This document shows, piece after piece, positions 24,256-31,762 of a stretch of 64,000 nt of DNA. Within the stretch, counting starts at the first letter, position 1, and each line of letters opens with the position of its first letter. Location: assembly GCF_002632755.1 (NCBI RefSeq), contig NZ_NJAK01000001.1, forward strand, positions 2,790,001 to 2,854,000, in the 5' to 3' direction. The position numbers and the translations under genes are program-made. The stretch is from Xenorhabdus ishibashii (GTDB lineage: Bacteria > Pseudomonadota > Gammaproteobacteria > Enterobacterales > Enterobacteriaceae). The notes beneath the pieces were generated by a model that did no database searches, had not been told where the DNA came from, and saw only the letters and a program-made list of their open reading frames with translations.

Positions 24256-24283
24256 ACCCTAACATATTAAAATGCACTGGCAA
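24256..24283 (-). promoter_or_regulatory. proU-like osmotically induced promoter
   Basis: On the minus strand TTGCCA, 16 bases, then TAGGGT, within ATGTTAGGGTAT. This resembles the E. coli proU main promoter with its unusual TAGGGT -10. It lies about 70 bases upstream of proV in AT-rich DNA, which suits H-NS silencing as known for proU. Confidence 0.6.
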
Positions 24284-24355
24284 CCCTTTATTTAGCATTA
24301 TTAATAAAAAATTATATTTTACCATGACATAATATTGGGATGCTGAGGTGAATTT

Positions 24356-24489
24356 TTGAATATTAATTTAATGAAATTCAATTGTGTAAATAGTTTTTTC
24401 AGAAAACAAAAAAGTCATCATTATGGGTTAATTTACTTGGGGGTATTGCATTGATTATAATGGTTTTTATGCTTTCTTTAAGTATGTAA
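24356..24489 (+). pseudogene. Possible small membrane protein gene with a frameshift
   Basis: GAGGTG at 24345-24350 precedes TTG at 24356 by five bases, and an in-frame ATG follows at 24371. The frame reads NINLMKFNCVNSFFRKQK and then stops at 24452-24454 without a membrane segment. In another frame starting by about 24394 the sequence reads KSSLWVNLLGG then IALIIMVFMLSLSM and a TAA at 24487-24489, a convincing membrane helix. Joining the two near 24400-24420 would give a protein of about 43 residues. Either this is a decayed gene or chance in AT-rich DNA. No family recognised. Confidence 0.25.
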
Positions 24490-24839
24490 TGGCGAATATT
24501 CTAATCATGGGAAAACCCATGAAAAATTGATATGTTTAAATTAACATCATAATATATTTTTTTTATGAGTGAGTGTAATTCAATTTTTAAGACTTAAAAT
24601 GGAGTTTTTCGATATGTAAATAATGCTATAACAATAGCATATGTCATTTGTATTTATTGTTTTTTATAATTGATTAACTACATAGTGTGGAATTAAAATC
24701 CAGTGCTCGATATTTGTTTTATATATTTTCTATGTTTTGAATATTTTCAGAACATTTTTTAATGCGTTTTTATATTAAACAACGTGTTAATAGATATGGA
24801 ATTTAATATCTACTCATTGATGAAATAACAAATTGAAAT

Positions 24840-25157
24840 TCATTGTGTTTGATTCGCCATTTCACCACGCCAGGAATAGAAAATTATCAATATTATGAAA
24901 AGAATCAGAGGGTTGAATGACAGTAAAATGATCTTCACACAGTTTGTGAGTGAACGTTGTTAATACTTGGATATAACTGGCTTTTTCTCACCATTGAGTT
25001 GATTGGCAACAGTGTAGTGTATCTCTTTTAGGTGAATTAGTTCTCGATTGTGGTTTTCTAACTTGGAATCGACCAATGGCATACCGTTATGTTTGCCATA
25101 AATGATAACACTTCTAGTAAAATTTCTGGATGCTATATTATTTAATGATAATAAAAA
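24840..25157 (-). pseudogene. Remnant of an unidentified gene with one internal stop
   Basis: On the minus strand one frame stays open from 25157 to a TGA at 24840-24842 except for a single TAA at 24960-24962. The first part reads like protein (SVIIYGKHNGMPLVDSK, ENHNRELIHLKEIHYT), and the part after the stop is a membrane segment (KIILLSFNPLILFIILIIFY) with a short charged tail. No good start codon exists at the upstream end. In DNA this AT-rich about six or seven stops would be expected in 106 codons by chance, so decay of a real gene is plausible. Product unknown. Confidence 0.35.
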
Positions 25158-25192
25158 TTAACATATTTATATAATATTGAGATAATTTAATT

Positions 25193-25312
25193 ATGAAAAT
25201 TATATTGTATATAGTGTTTTGTTTGATTTTTTTATCTATATGTAGTGTTTTAATATTTTTTAAATGGGTGACATTAAAAATAAAATGTCATAACTTATTG
25301 GCAGAGCCATAA
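25193..25312 (+). CDS. Candidate 39-residue single-span membrane protein
   Basis: ATG at 25193 opens MKIILYIVFCLIFLSICSVL and then IFFKWVTLKIKCHNLLAEP before TAA. The N-terminal 23 residues form one hydrophobic helix followed by a basic segment, the pattern of small inner-membrane proteins and some type I toxins. The upstream GAGA is a poor ribosome-binding site. Only composition and shape support it. Confidence 0.2.
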   Translation: MKIILYIVFCLIFLSICSVLIFFKWVTLKIKCHNLLAEP

Positions 25313-25448
25313 TTTTAATTGTCAGAGGGTGCGATGATTTCTTTATCAAATTGTCAGATGTGTAACCGAATTCATCATTGCAAATTGATGAATGAGAGAT
25401 TTAGGCTAGTACTGAAATTTTTAATAATAAATTAAATGGAGGTAGTTT

Positions 25449-25934
25449 ATGTATCATCATTACCAGAATACTCCAGAAGGATTTCCTAAGCCTTATGTAC
25501 ATATCACTGCGGACGATGAAGGAGTAACTAGTATCTATTTCGTCAATGAAAAGAAAGAATTAGAATCGAAGAGTGTGATAACCAAGCAGTGCGCGAAAGA
25601 GTTGCAGGAATATTTTAAAGGGAAACGACTAACGTTTACTGTTCCTTTAAGTATGCAGGGAACTGAATTCCAACAACGTGTTTGGCAGCAACTTTGTAAA
25701 ATTCCTTATGGCGAAATGTGGAGTTATAAACAATTGGCACTCACGTTGGGATCGGTAAATTATTGTCGTGCAGTCGGTATGGCAAATTCACGCAACCCTA
25801 TTTCATTAATTGTGCCTTGCCATCGCGTGATTGGACATGATGGTAAATTGGTTGGCTATACCGGTGGGCTGGACATCAAAAGGTGGTTACTTGATCATGA
25901 AAAGAATAGAAAGGTGAAAAGTAAACAGAATTAA
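25449..25934 (+). CDS. ogt: Methylated-DNA--protein-cysteine S-methyltransferase (Ogt type)
   Basis: This protein repairs O6-methylguanine and O4-methylthymine by moving the alkyl group to its own cysteine. The 161 residues contain the active-site motif IVPCHRVIG with Cys124, the helix-turn-helix-like RVWQQLCKIPYGEMWSY and the Asn-hinge region MANSRNPIS. There is no Ada-type N-terminal regulatory domain. It is shorter than E. coli Ogt (171 residues). GGAGG lies at 25439-25443 before the ATG. Its place between the AT-rich scar and cspE differs from E. coli, so it probably arrived here by rearrangement. A separate single-gene transcript is likely. Confidence 0.92.
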   Translation: MYHHYQNTPEGFPKPYVHITADDEGVTSIYFVNEKKELESKSVITKQCAKELQEYFKGKRLTFTVPLSMQGTEFQQRVWQQLCKIPYGEMWSYKQLALTLGSVNYCRAVGMANSRNPISLIVPCHRVIGHDGKLVGYTGGLDIKRWLLDHEKNRKVKSKQN

Positions 25935-26083
25935 AATAAAACGCTAATTTATTTGTGAAATCACCATTGGCGTATAAAATCAATCAATGTAATTAAACAA
26001 AAAGTGTGTTTTTTTACATTCGGTTATATGTTTCGTGATCTATGTTGCAGACAGTGGACTATATTATTTGCTGTACTGTACGT

Positions 26084-26106
26084 GACACAGAGTTCGTGTC
26101 TTTTTT
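26084..26106 (+). promoter_or_regulatory. Terminator-like hairpin just before the cspE start
   Basis: GACAC (26084-26088) pairs with GTGTC (26096-26100) around a seven-base loop and runs straight into T6. The end of the T run is 17 bases before the cspE ATG, with the ribosome-binding AAAGG in between. The stem is short (five pairs), so as a terminator it would be leaky. CspE-family proteins are known to melt such hairpins and act as antiterminators, which makes an autoregulatory attenuator possible. Confidence 0.4.
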
Positions 26107-26123
26107 ATTAAAGGTAAGTTTTA

Positions 26124-26333
26124 ATGTCAAAAATTAAAGGTAACGTTAAGTGGTTTAATGAATCCAAAGGATTTGGTTTTATCACTCCAGAAGATGGTAG
26201 TAAAGATGTTTTTGTACACTTTTCCGCCATTCAGTCTAGCGGATTCAAGACTCTGGCTGAAGGCCAAAAAGTAGAGTTTGAAATTACTGAGGGTGCGAAA
26301 GGTCCATCTGCTGCAAACGTTGTCGCAATCTAA
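26124..26333 (+). CDS. cspE: Cold-shock-domain RNA chaperone CspE
   Basis: The 69-residue protein is nearly identical to E. coli CspE as I remember it, differing at about six positions (SSG for TNG, K for R, E for N). It has both RNA-binding motifs, KGFGFITP and VFVHF, of the cold-shock domain. CspE binds and melts RNA secondary structure, is made at 37 C as well as in the cold, and acts as a transcription antiterminator. It is preceded by a 189-base leader/promoter region and followed by a strong terminator. The neighbour fluC (crcB) on the other strand keeps E. coli order. Confidence 0.96.
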   Translation: MSKIKGNVKWFNESKGFGFITPEDGSKDVFVHFSAIQSSGFKTLAEGQKVEFEITEGAKGPSAANVVAI

Positions 26334-26352
26334 TTTCGAATCCCGTATTCTG

Positions 26353-26380
26353 AAAACCCGTTTTGATAACGGGTTTTTTT
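26353..26380 (+). terminator. Rho-independent terminator after cspE
   Basis: AACCCGTT (26355-26362) and AACGGGTT (26368-26375) pair around five bases, followed by a T run, 20 bases past the cspE stop. A-rich DNA on the other side lets it also serve fluC, whose end is at 26394. Confidence 0.88.
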
Positions 26381-26393
26381 ATCTTATTAAATT

Positions 26394-26780
26394 TTAGACA
26401 GTTATAAGATCTTTGTTTATGACCGCAAAAGCAAGTGCTGTCATCAACAATGAACCGGTCACATTCGCTAAAATGCTGAGCAGTGCCAAACCTATTTTTC
26501 CTGCTTGCAATAGACAAACCACCTCAGCAGAAAAGGTGGAAAAGGTCGTTAGCCCACCGCAAAACCCTGTCGTTAGCATAAGTTTCCAAATCGGATCGAG
26601 ATGTGTGGCTTTGTTAAAATAGGCCAAACCCAATCCAATGATAAATGCGCCAACACAATTAGCCGTCAGCGTACCAACGGCAATCGGGGAAGAAGGAGTG
26701 TTCAAGCGGATGCTGATGAGCCAACGTAGTACACTACCCAGGCCACCACCAATAAATACAGCAAATATAATATTCATCAT
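26394..26780 (-). CDS. crcB: Fluoride ion channel FluC (CrcB)
   Basis: The 128-residue protein has four membrane segments and the Fluc-family motifs [20 protein letters not shown] (the pore-lining Asn) and [16 protein letters not shown] with the polar track and phenylalanines that coordinate fluoride. Fluc dimers let fluoride leave the cytoplasm after acidic uptake. The start lies only 15 bases after the lipA stop. No fluoride riboswitch is visible, and there is little room for one, so it may be read through from lipA. E. coli has tatE and a ybeM remnant between crcB and lipA; these are absent. Confidence 0.93.
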   Translation of the reverse strand: MMNIIFAVFIGGGLGSVLRWLISIRLNTPSSPIAVGTLTANCVGAFIIGLGLAYFNKATHLDPIWKLMLTTGFCGGLTTFSTFSAEVVCLLQAGKIGLALLSILANVTGSLLMTALAFAVINKDLITV

Positions 26781-26795
26781 GATGGTGGCTACAGA

Positions 26796-27761
26796 TTATT
26801 TGACTTCTATGCCTTTGGCCTGCAAGTCAGCATGGTAAGAAGAGCGAACAAACGGGCCACAGGCAGCATGGGTAAAGCCCATTGCTAACGCGGCTTCTTT
26901 CATTTCATCGAATTCAGCAGGGCTGACATAACGCTGCACTGGCAGGTGATGGCGGCTCGGTTGTAAATATTGTCCCAATGTCAGCATGGTGACACCGTGG
27001 CTACGCAAATCACGCATGACTTCTAAAATTTCTTCGTTGGTTTCGCCTAATCCCACCATTAAGCCTGATTTAGTCGGGATTTCTGGATGTGCTTCTTTGA
27101 ATTTTTCCAGCAATTTCAATGACCAGTCATAGTTAGCACCGGGACGAACCTGACGATAAACCCGTGGCACGTTTTCCAAATTGTGGTTGAACACATCAGG
27201 GGGAGTTGCTGTCAGAATTTCCAGCGCACGATCCATACGACCGCGGAAATCTGGTACTAAAGTTTCAATCCTAATTGATGGACTTTTTTCACGAATAGCC
27301 GTGATACAGTCAGCAAAATGTTGTGCACCACCATCACGCAAATCGTCACGGTCAACAGATGTAATAACGACATAGCGCAGCCCCATATCCTGGATAGTCT
27401 GTGCGAGCTTGATAGGTTCATTGGCATCAGGTGCATTTGGGCGACCATGGGCTACGTCACAGAATGGGCAGCGACGAGTACAGATGGCGCCAAGGATCAT
27501 AAAAGTGGCGGTTCCGTGGTTAAAACACTCAGCGAGGTTAGGGCAGGAAGCTTCTTCACAGACAGAATGCAACCCATTTTTGCGCATTGCCGCTTTGATA
27601 CCCTGAATGCGGCTGGAATCCGCAGGAAGTTTGATTTTCATCCACTCAGGTTTACGCAAGAGTGCTTCACGTTCTGTGGCGATTGTTTTCACAGGGATCA
27701 AAGCCATCTTGTCTGCGTCGCGGTATTTGACACCACGTTCCATCTGAATTGGTTTACTCAT
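26796..27761 (-). CDS. lipA: Lipoyl synthase LipA
   Basis: LipA is a radical SAM enzyme that inserts two sulfurs into octanoyl groups bound to E2 and GcvH proteins. Starting at 27761 ([18 protein letters not shown]) gives 321 residues, equal to E. coli; a frame extension to 27836 lacks homology. The auxiliary cluster cysteines are Cys68, Cys73 and Cys79, and the radical SAM CxxxCxxC is Cys94, Cys98 and Cys101. The C-terminal [12 protein letters not shown] contains the Ser that ligates the auxiliary cluster. lipB is 118 bases upstream on the same strand, providing the octanoylated substrate. Confidence 0.97.
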   Translation of the reverse strand: MSKPIQMERGVKYRDADKMALIPVKTIATEREALLRKPEWMKIKLPADSSRIQGIKAAMRKNGLHSVCEEASCPNLAECFNHGTATFMILGAICTRRCPFCDVAHGRPNAPDANEPIKLAQTIQDMGLRYVVITSVDRDDLRDGGAQHFADCITAIREKSPSIRIETLVPDFRGRMDRALEILTATPPDVFNHNLENVPRVYRQVRPGANYDWSLKLLEKFKEAHPEIPTKSGLMVGLGETNEEILEVMRDLRSHGVTMLTLGQYLQPSRHHLPVQRYVSPAEFDEMKEAALAMGFTHAACGPFVRSSYHADLQAKGIEVK

Positions 27762-27879
27762 AATCGTGCTGGTTCCAGTTATATTCTTCAGATTTTGACT
27801 TACTGCCTGATGGTGATGAGAAAAATATCGAGGCAAATAAATCCATTCAAATTTTTTTGAAAAATGTTAAAAAATTATA

Positions 27880-28530
27880 TCATCTTTCGTCGATGAGTTG
27901 GAATCCCAAGATCTGACAGAATTTTTCCACCAGAATGGGTTGTACATCTTCAACGGTCACTCCGGTGACGAAGTCACTGAGTTGGATCATTTGCATTCCT
28001 GCATAACCACAAGGATTTATGCGTAAAAATGGTTGCAAGTCCATTGCAATATTCAGTGCCAGACCATGGAAAGAGCATCCTTTTCGAATACGTAACCCAA
28101 GGGAACATATTTTGTTACCTGCGACATAAACTCCGGGAGCATCAGGGCGGGCAGATGATCCCACACCAAAATGGGCTAACGTTTCGATTACGGTATTTTC
28201 GATTGAGGTTACCAATTGACGCACCCCAATTTTTGACCGTTTCAAGTCAATCAAAACATACATGACCTGCTGTCCGGGGCCATGATAAGTGATCTGTCCC
28301 CCCCTGTCTGATTGGACGACAGGGATATCACCAGGTGCAAGTATATGTTCAGCTTTGCCGGCCTGACCTTGCGTAAATACTTTTTCGTGTTGGACAAGCC
28401 AGATTTCATCAGGTGTTTCCGCTGTACGTTGCTCGGTGAACTGGTGCATGGCATCAGAAACCGGCTCGTAGGGCTGAATGCCTAACTGGCGTAAAATAAC
28501 GGTGTTATGTTGCAATGGAAATTTCATCAT
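27880..28530 (-). CDS. lipB: Lipoyl(octanoyl) transferase LipB
   Basis: LipB moves octanoyl from acyl carrier protein to lipoyl domains, the first step of endogenous lipoate synthesis, followed by LipA. The 216 residues include the family signature [15 protein letters not shown], the catalytic Lys in KICSLGLRI and the catalytic Cys in NPCGYAGM. Two adjacent ATGs (28530, 28527) are possible starts. In E. coli ybeF separates lipA and lipB and ybeD lies directly upstream of lipB; here ybeF is absent and two plus-strand genes, trkG and a siderophore-interacting protein gene, lie between lipB and ybeD. Confidence 0.96.
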   Translation of the reverse strand: MMKFPLQHNTVILRQLGIQPYEPVSDAMHQFTEQRTAETPDEIWLVQHEKVFTQGQAGKAEHILAPGDIPVVQSDRGGQITYHGPGQQVMYVLIDLKRSKIGVRQLVTSIENTVIETLAHFGVGSSARPDAPGVYVAGNKICSLGLRIRKGCSFHGLALNIAMDLQPFLRINPCGYAGMQMIQLSDFVTGVTVEDVQPILVEKFCQILGFQLIDER

Positions 28531-28697
28531 TCATTAACAAAAAGTGCCCGCCAGTATAACGCTGTAAGATGATTCCCACCAGTTTGAGAATGCCTTAATA
28601 CAATAATATTGTTAATTAGACGAATATATTTTTATTTTATATTATCATAGTTATATGTTTTGACGATTTCCCCTTTAATCCCCTTTTGAGCTAACAA

Positions 28698-30158
28698 ATG
28701 GTCAAAAAAAACCAATTTCTGATTGTTGGGCATCTTTGTAGTTTTCTGGTGCTCCTTTATAGCCTCTCAATGCTGCTACCGACTTTTGTGGCTCTGTTTT
28801 ATAAAGAAAAAAGTGCTTTTGCTTTTTTTGAGACATTTGTCATTGGCTTGGTTACAGGTGGAATAGGCTGGTATTTTACCCGTAAAATCAAGGCGCAGCC
28901 GAGTACGCAAGATGGATTTCTTATCATTGTACTTTTTTGGTTGTTGTTCTCATTGCTTAGTGCGTTGCCTTTTGTGCTTGACAAAAGTTTAAACATTAAT
29001 CTAGTGGATGCAATGTTTGAAGGAATATCTGGCATTACAACCACCGGAGCTACAGTATTGAATGATGTTTCATCCCTGCCTAAGTCCGTGCTCTATTATC
29101 GCGCTCAGCTTAATTTTATTGGTGGCTTGGGTGTCATCGTCCTTGCCGTTGCCATCTTGCCTTTATTGGGCATTGGTGGCGCTAAACTGTATCAATCAGA
29201 AATGCCTGGTCCTTTCAAAGAAGAGCGGTTGACTCCACGGCTTGCGGACAGTGCCAAGAGCTTGTGGGTAGTCTATTTGTTACTGGGTGGACTCTGTTCG
29301 GCCAGTTTCTGGGGGGCAGGAATGTCGTGGTTTGATGCTATCTGTCATGGTATTTCAACGGTTTCTTTGGGGGGATTTTCTACCCGCAATGAGAGTCTTG
29401 GCTATTACGACAGCGCAGCCATTGAAATGGTGGGAGGCATTTTTTCAGTTCTGTCAGCAGTCAATTTTACGCTCTATTTTGTTGCCCTGACGCGCAGGAG
29501 CTTAAAACCGTTGCTAAAAAATGCTGAATTACAATTTTTCTTACTGGTACTGGCGGCGATAGTTGTCATTATCTGGTTAGAATTATACCGTTCAGGCATG
29601 TATGGCGTAACAGAAGCCTTTGTTCACGGTTTTTTCATGACCAGCTCCATGATGACGGATAATGGCTTGGCGACTTCTGATTACGCTCAATGGCCTCCCC
29701 ATACAATATTACTATTGCTGGCAGTGAGTTTTTTTGGTGGCTGTGTGGGCTCAACGTGCGGAGGTATTAAAGCCCTCCGTTTTATGATCCTGGCAAAACA
29801 GAGTGTGAGTGAGGTTAACCAGCTCATTCATCCAAATGCCATCTCGACGATTAAAATTGGCAAATCTGTAGTTCAGGAAAGAGTTCTGCGCTCTGTCTGG
29901 GGGTTCTTTTTCCTCTATGTTTTTTTTAGTTGTTTCTTTATCTGGGCATTGAATTTGCTTGGTTATGATTTGATAACTTCATTTGCCACTGTTGCTGCTT
30001 GTATTAATAACATGGGGATAGGATATGGCGCGACGGTGCAAGGCTTCGGTGATCTTGATCCTATAGCGAAATGGATGATGTGTGCAGCTATGTTGTTGGG
30101 AAGGCTGGAAATTTACCCAATACTGATTTTATGTTCAAAAGCGTTTTGGCGTTTTTGA
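28698..30158 (+). CDS. trkG: Trk-system potassium uptake protein, TrkG type
   Basis: The 486-residue membrane protein forms the K+-conducting subunit that works with the TrkA gating ring. Its four pore loops read SGITTTGATV (111-120), ISTVSLGGFST (219-229), SSMMTDNGLAT (316-326) and a final INNMGIGYGAT (about residue 435). The third loop (TDNGLAT) and GSTCGGIKALRF match E. coli TrkG as I remember it, whereas TrkH has TTAGFTT and GSTGGGLK. The N-terminus (YSLSMLLPTFVALFYKEKSA) also follows TrkG. In E. coli trkG is carried by the Rac cryptic prophage; no phage genes are seen here. It stands alone, divergent from lipB. A TrkA must be encoded elsewhere. Confidence 0.9.
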   Translation: MVKKNQFLIVGHLCSFLVLLYSLSMLLPTFVALFYKEKSAFAFFETFVIGLVTGGIGWYFTRKIKAQPSTQDGFLIIVLFWLLFSLLSALPFVLDKSLNINLVDAMFEGISGITTTGATVLNDVSSLPKSVLYYRAQLNFIGGLGVIVLAVAILPLLGIGGAKLYQSEMPGPFKEERLTPRLADSAKSLWVVYLLLGGLCSASFWGAGMSWFDAICHGISTVSLGGFSTRNESLGYYDSAAIEMVGGIFSVLSAVNFTLYFVALTRRSLKPLLKNAELQFFLLVLAAIVVIIWLELYRSGMYGVTEAFVHGFFMTSSMMTDNGLATSDYAQWPPHTILLLLAVSFFGGCVGSTCGGIKALRFMILAKQSVSEVNQLIHPNAISTIKIGKSVVQERVLRSVWGFFFLYVFFSCFFIWALNLLGYDLITSFATVAACINNMGIGYGATVQGFGDLDPIAKWMMCAAMLLGRLEIYPILILCSKAFWRF

Positions 30159-30242
30159 GTGATAATTTCTCCCATTTATCATTTTTTAGGTTTCTGTTTT
30201 GCAAATATTGACGGTCGTTTCGGAATATCCTTAATGGTTAAT

Positions 30243-30261
30243 AGAAATAATTATCATTATT
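30243..30261 (+). promoter_or_regulatory. Fur-box-like site upstream of the siderophore-interacting protein gene
   Basis: AATTATCATTATT lies at the core, and the 19-base window agrees at about 14 positions with GATAATGATTATCATTATC. It is about 85 bases before the sip start. Iron repression through Fur is expected for this gene class, which supports the call. Confidence 0.5.
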
Positions 30262-30347
30262 ATATTGATTTGAATTACTACCTGATCTAAGTTGTATAAT
30301 ATTTTATCAATCAAGGGGATAACAAACCTGTTTGTTAATATAATATT

Positions 30348-31271
30348 ATGTCTTCAACTTACTCTATTTTTAACTTGTTCTTGAAAGAACGTATTACGAT
30401 ATCACCCTCTATTCTGCGTTGTGTTTTCGAAGGTTCTGAAGTGCATAAAATGCGGCAGCATGCACCTGATCAACGAATTAAGCTATTATTCCCTCAGGCA
30501 AGTAATCCTTCATTACAGATAAAAGAGGGAAAAGACTGGTACAGTAACTACATGTCTATCCCTAAAGAAGAACGTCCTGTAATGAGAACATACACATTAA
30601 GGGCGCTACGCATCGAAGATAATGAGATGGATGTAGAGTTTGTCTTACATGGTAAAAATACGCCGGTATCCAATTGGTTGAAGCAGGCTAATCCAGGCGC
30701 TCCTTTACAGATTGTCGCCCCGAAAGTTGATTCCAATGCTGGCTCAATAAATGGGGCAGATGGCTGCGAGTGGAAGCCGCCGGCACAGGTTCGTCAGGTG
30801 TTGTTGATTGCGGATGAGACGGCTTTACCTGCGGCATTGGGGATACTTGAGGAACTATCACTAAATGAGAATCCACCTGATGTACAGGCATTTTTTGAAG
30901 TTCCCAAGTCAGAGGATTGCATTAATATAGCGCAATATAAATTCGCCGATGTATTTTGGTTGCCTCGTGAGGTTAAAGGAGGGTATAGATATGGCGAACG
31001 TCTGCTGGAGGCAGTACGTGAACACATTATCCTGCCGACATCAGCGCTGATTGAAGAACAGCCCTTGACTGAAACTGTTGCACCAGATGGCACAATATGG
31101 GAAAAGGCTGAAAATGGAGATCAGGCTAACCATTTTTATGGTTGGGTTGCAGCGGAATCCTCTGTTGTAAAAAATCTACGCCGCTATTTGCTGCAAGAAT
31201 GTCATTTGGATCGGACATTAATTAATTTTATGGCGTATTGGGCTAAGTCTCCGAAAGATAATCATTCCTGA
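30348..31271 (+). CDS. Siderophore-interacting protein (FAD-dependent ferric reductase, ViuB/YqjH-like)
   Basis: SIP-family flavoproteins release iron from ferric siderophores in the cytoplasm by reduction. The 307 residues show the FAD-binding R-x-Y-T motif (Arg80, RTYTLRALR), a ferredoxin-reductase-like beta barrel (about 1-145) and a nucleotide-binding half starting at QVLLIADETALPAALGILEEL, with the C-terminal WVAAESSVVKNLRRYLL conserved in the family. There is a longer insertion near 240-260. The first in-frame ATG is 30348. The AAGGGG at 30313-30318 is far upstream, separated from the ATG by a small perfect inverted repeat (AACAAA CCTG TTTGTT, 30321-30336). A Fur-like site lies upstream. 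No siderophore uptake gene is adjacent. Confidence 0.88.
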   Translation: MSSTYSIFNLFLKERITISPSILRCVFEGSEVHKMRQHAPDQRIKLLFPQASNPSLQIKEGKDWYSNYMSIPKEERPVMRTYTLRALRIEDNEMDVEFVLHGKNTPVSNWLKQANPGAPLQIVAPKVDSNAGSINGADGCEWKPPAQVRQVLLIADETALPAALGILEELSLNENPPDVQAFFEVPKSEDCINIAQYKFADVFWLPREVKGGYRYGERLLEAVREHIILPTSALIEEQPLTETVAPDGTIWEKAENGDQANHFYGWVAAESSVVKNLRRYLLQECHLDRTLINFMAYWAKSPKDNHS

Positions 31272-31292
31272 ATCATTTTGAAAGTCAATGTG

Positions 31293-31321
31293 TATACTGC
31301 TGTCTGCCCGACAGCAGTATA
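31293..31321. terminator. Perfect 12-bp hairpin between the sip gene and ybeD
   Basis: TATACTGCTGTC pairs perfectly with GACAGCAGTATA around TGCCC, 21 bases after the sip stop. No T run follows in either direction. It sits between two convergent genes, so termination or 3'-end protection of both transcripts is likely. Confidence 0.55.
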
Positions 31322-31389
31322 TCGGTTTGGCTGCATTGGTTTGAGTGCGAATGTGAGTTTCTTTTTCACAAACCTAGAAGCAGGAATGA

Positions 31390-31653
31390 TTACAGCACAA
31401 CGCGTACCAATTCCAAATTGCCTAACTCTTCATACAGCGTTTCCACTTGCTCAATATGTGTTGCATTGATGGTAATGGACACGGAATGGTAGTTGCCCTT
31501 GCTGCTGGGTTTCACGACAGGGGAGTAATCGCCCGGTGCATGGCGTTGAACCACTTCAATAACCTGATCCACCAGCTCAGCTTGAGCCAAACCCATCACT
31601 TTGTAGGTGAATGAGCAGGGGAACTCAAGCAGTTCATTTAATTTTGTTTTCAT
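31390..31653 (-). CDS. ybeD: DUF493 family protein YbeD
   Basis: The 87-residue protein matches E. coli YbeD in length and sequence ([38 protein letters not shown]). It adopts an ACT-like/ferredoxin-like fold in the E. coli structure and has no assigned biochemical role. It keeps its usual place downstream of dacA, but the usual next gene lipB has been pushed 3 kb away by two plus-strand genes. Confidence 0.94.
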   Translation of the reverse strand: MKTKLNELLEFPCSFTYKVMGLAQAELVDQVIEVVQRHAPGDYSPVVKPSSKGNYHSVSITINATHIEQVETLYEELGNLELVRVVL

Positions 31654-31762
31654 GGGCGCTCCTAAAATATATTTGCCACGGCATAGAGGTTGATTTGCCG
31701 TGGCGTGCTAATTTTTAACGATATCTGATTTAATATAGGCTCAATATCTGGCTTTCAAGAGA

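Larger units (their letters stand above)
24187..25448. other. 1.26-kb AT-rich intergenic region between proV and ogt
   Basis: The region is clearly more AT-rich than its neighbours. It holds the proU promoter at its left edge, then fragments that look like degraded or very small genes, listed separately at 24356-24489, 24840-25157 and 25193-25312. No tRNA, IS end or long direct repeat was seen. It marks the change from the E. coli proV block to the cspE-lipA block, so it is probably a rearrangement scar. E. coli has nrdF upstream of proV; it is not here. Confidence 0.7.

Noticed and set aside
26781..26795. Fluoride riboswitch before crcB
   Set aside because: Only 15 bases separate crcB from lipA and none of the riboswitch core fits upstream within lipA.
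27762..27836. 25-residue N-terminal extension of LipA
   Set aside because: The MSKPIQ start gives the exact E. coli length; the extension is promoter DNA.
27318..27860. 180-residue plus-strand frame opposite lipA
   Set aside because: Antisense shadow of lipA codons; no motif, and its upstream half mirrors conserved LipA sequence.
28531..31389. Prophage or genomic island carrying trkG and the sip gene
   Set aside because: No integrase, phage structural gene, tRNA edge or direct repeats were seen, and codon use does not stand out by eye.
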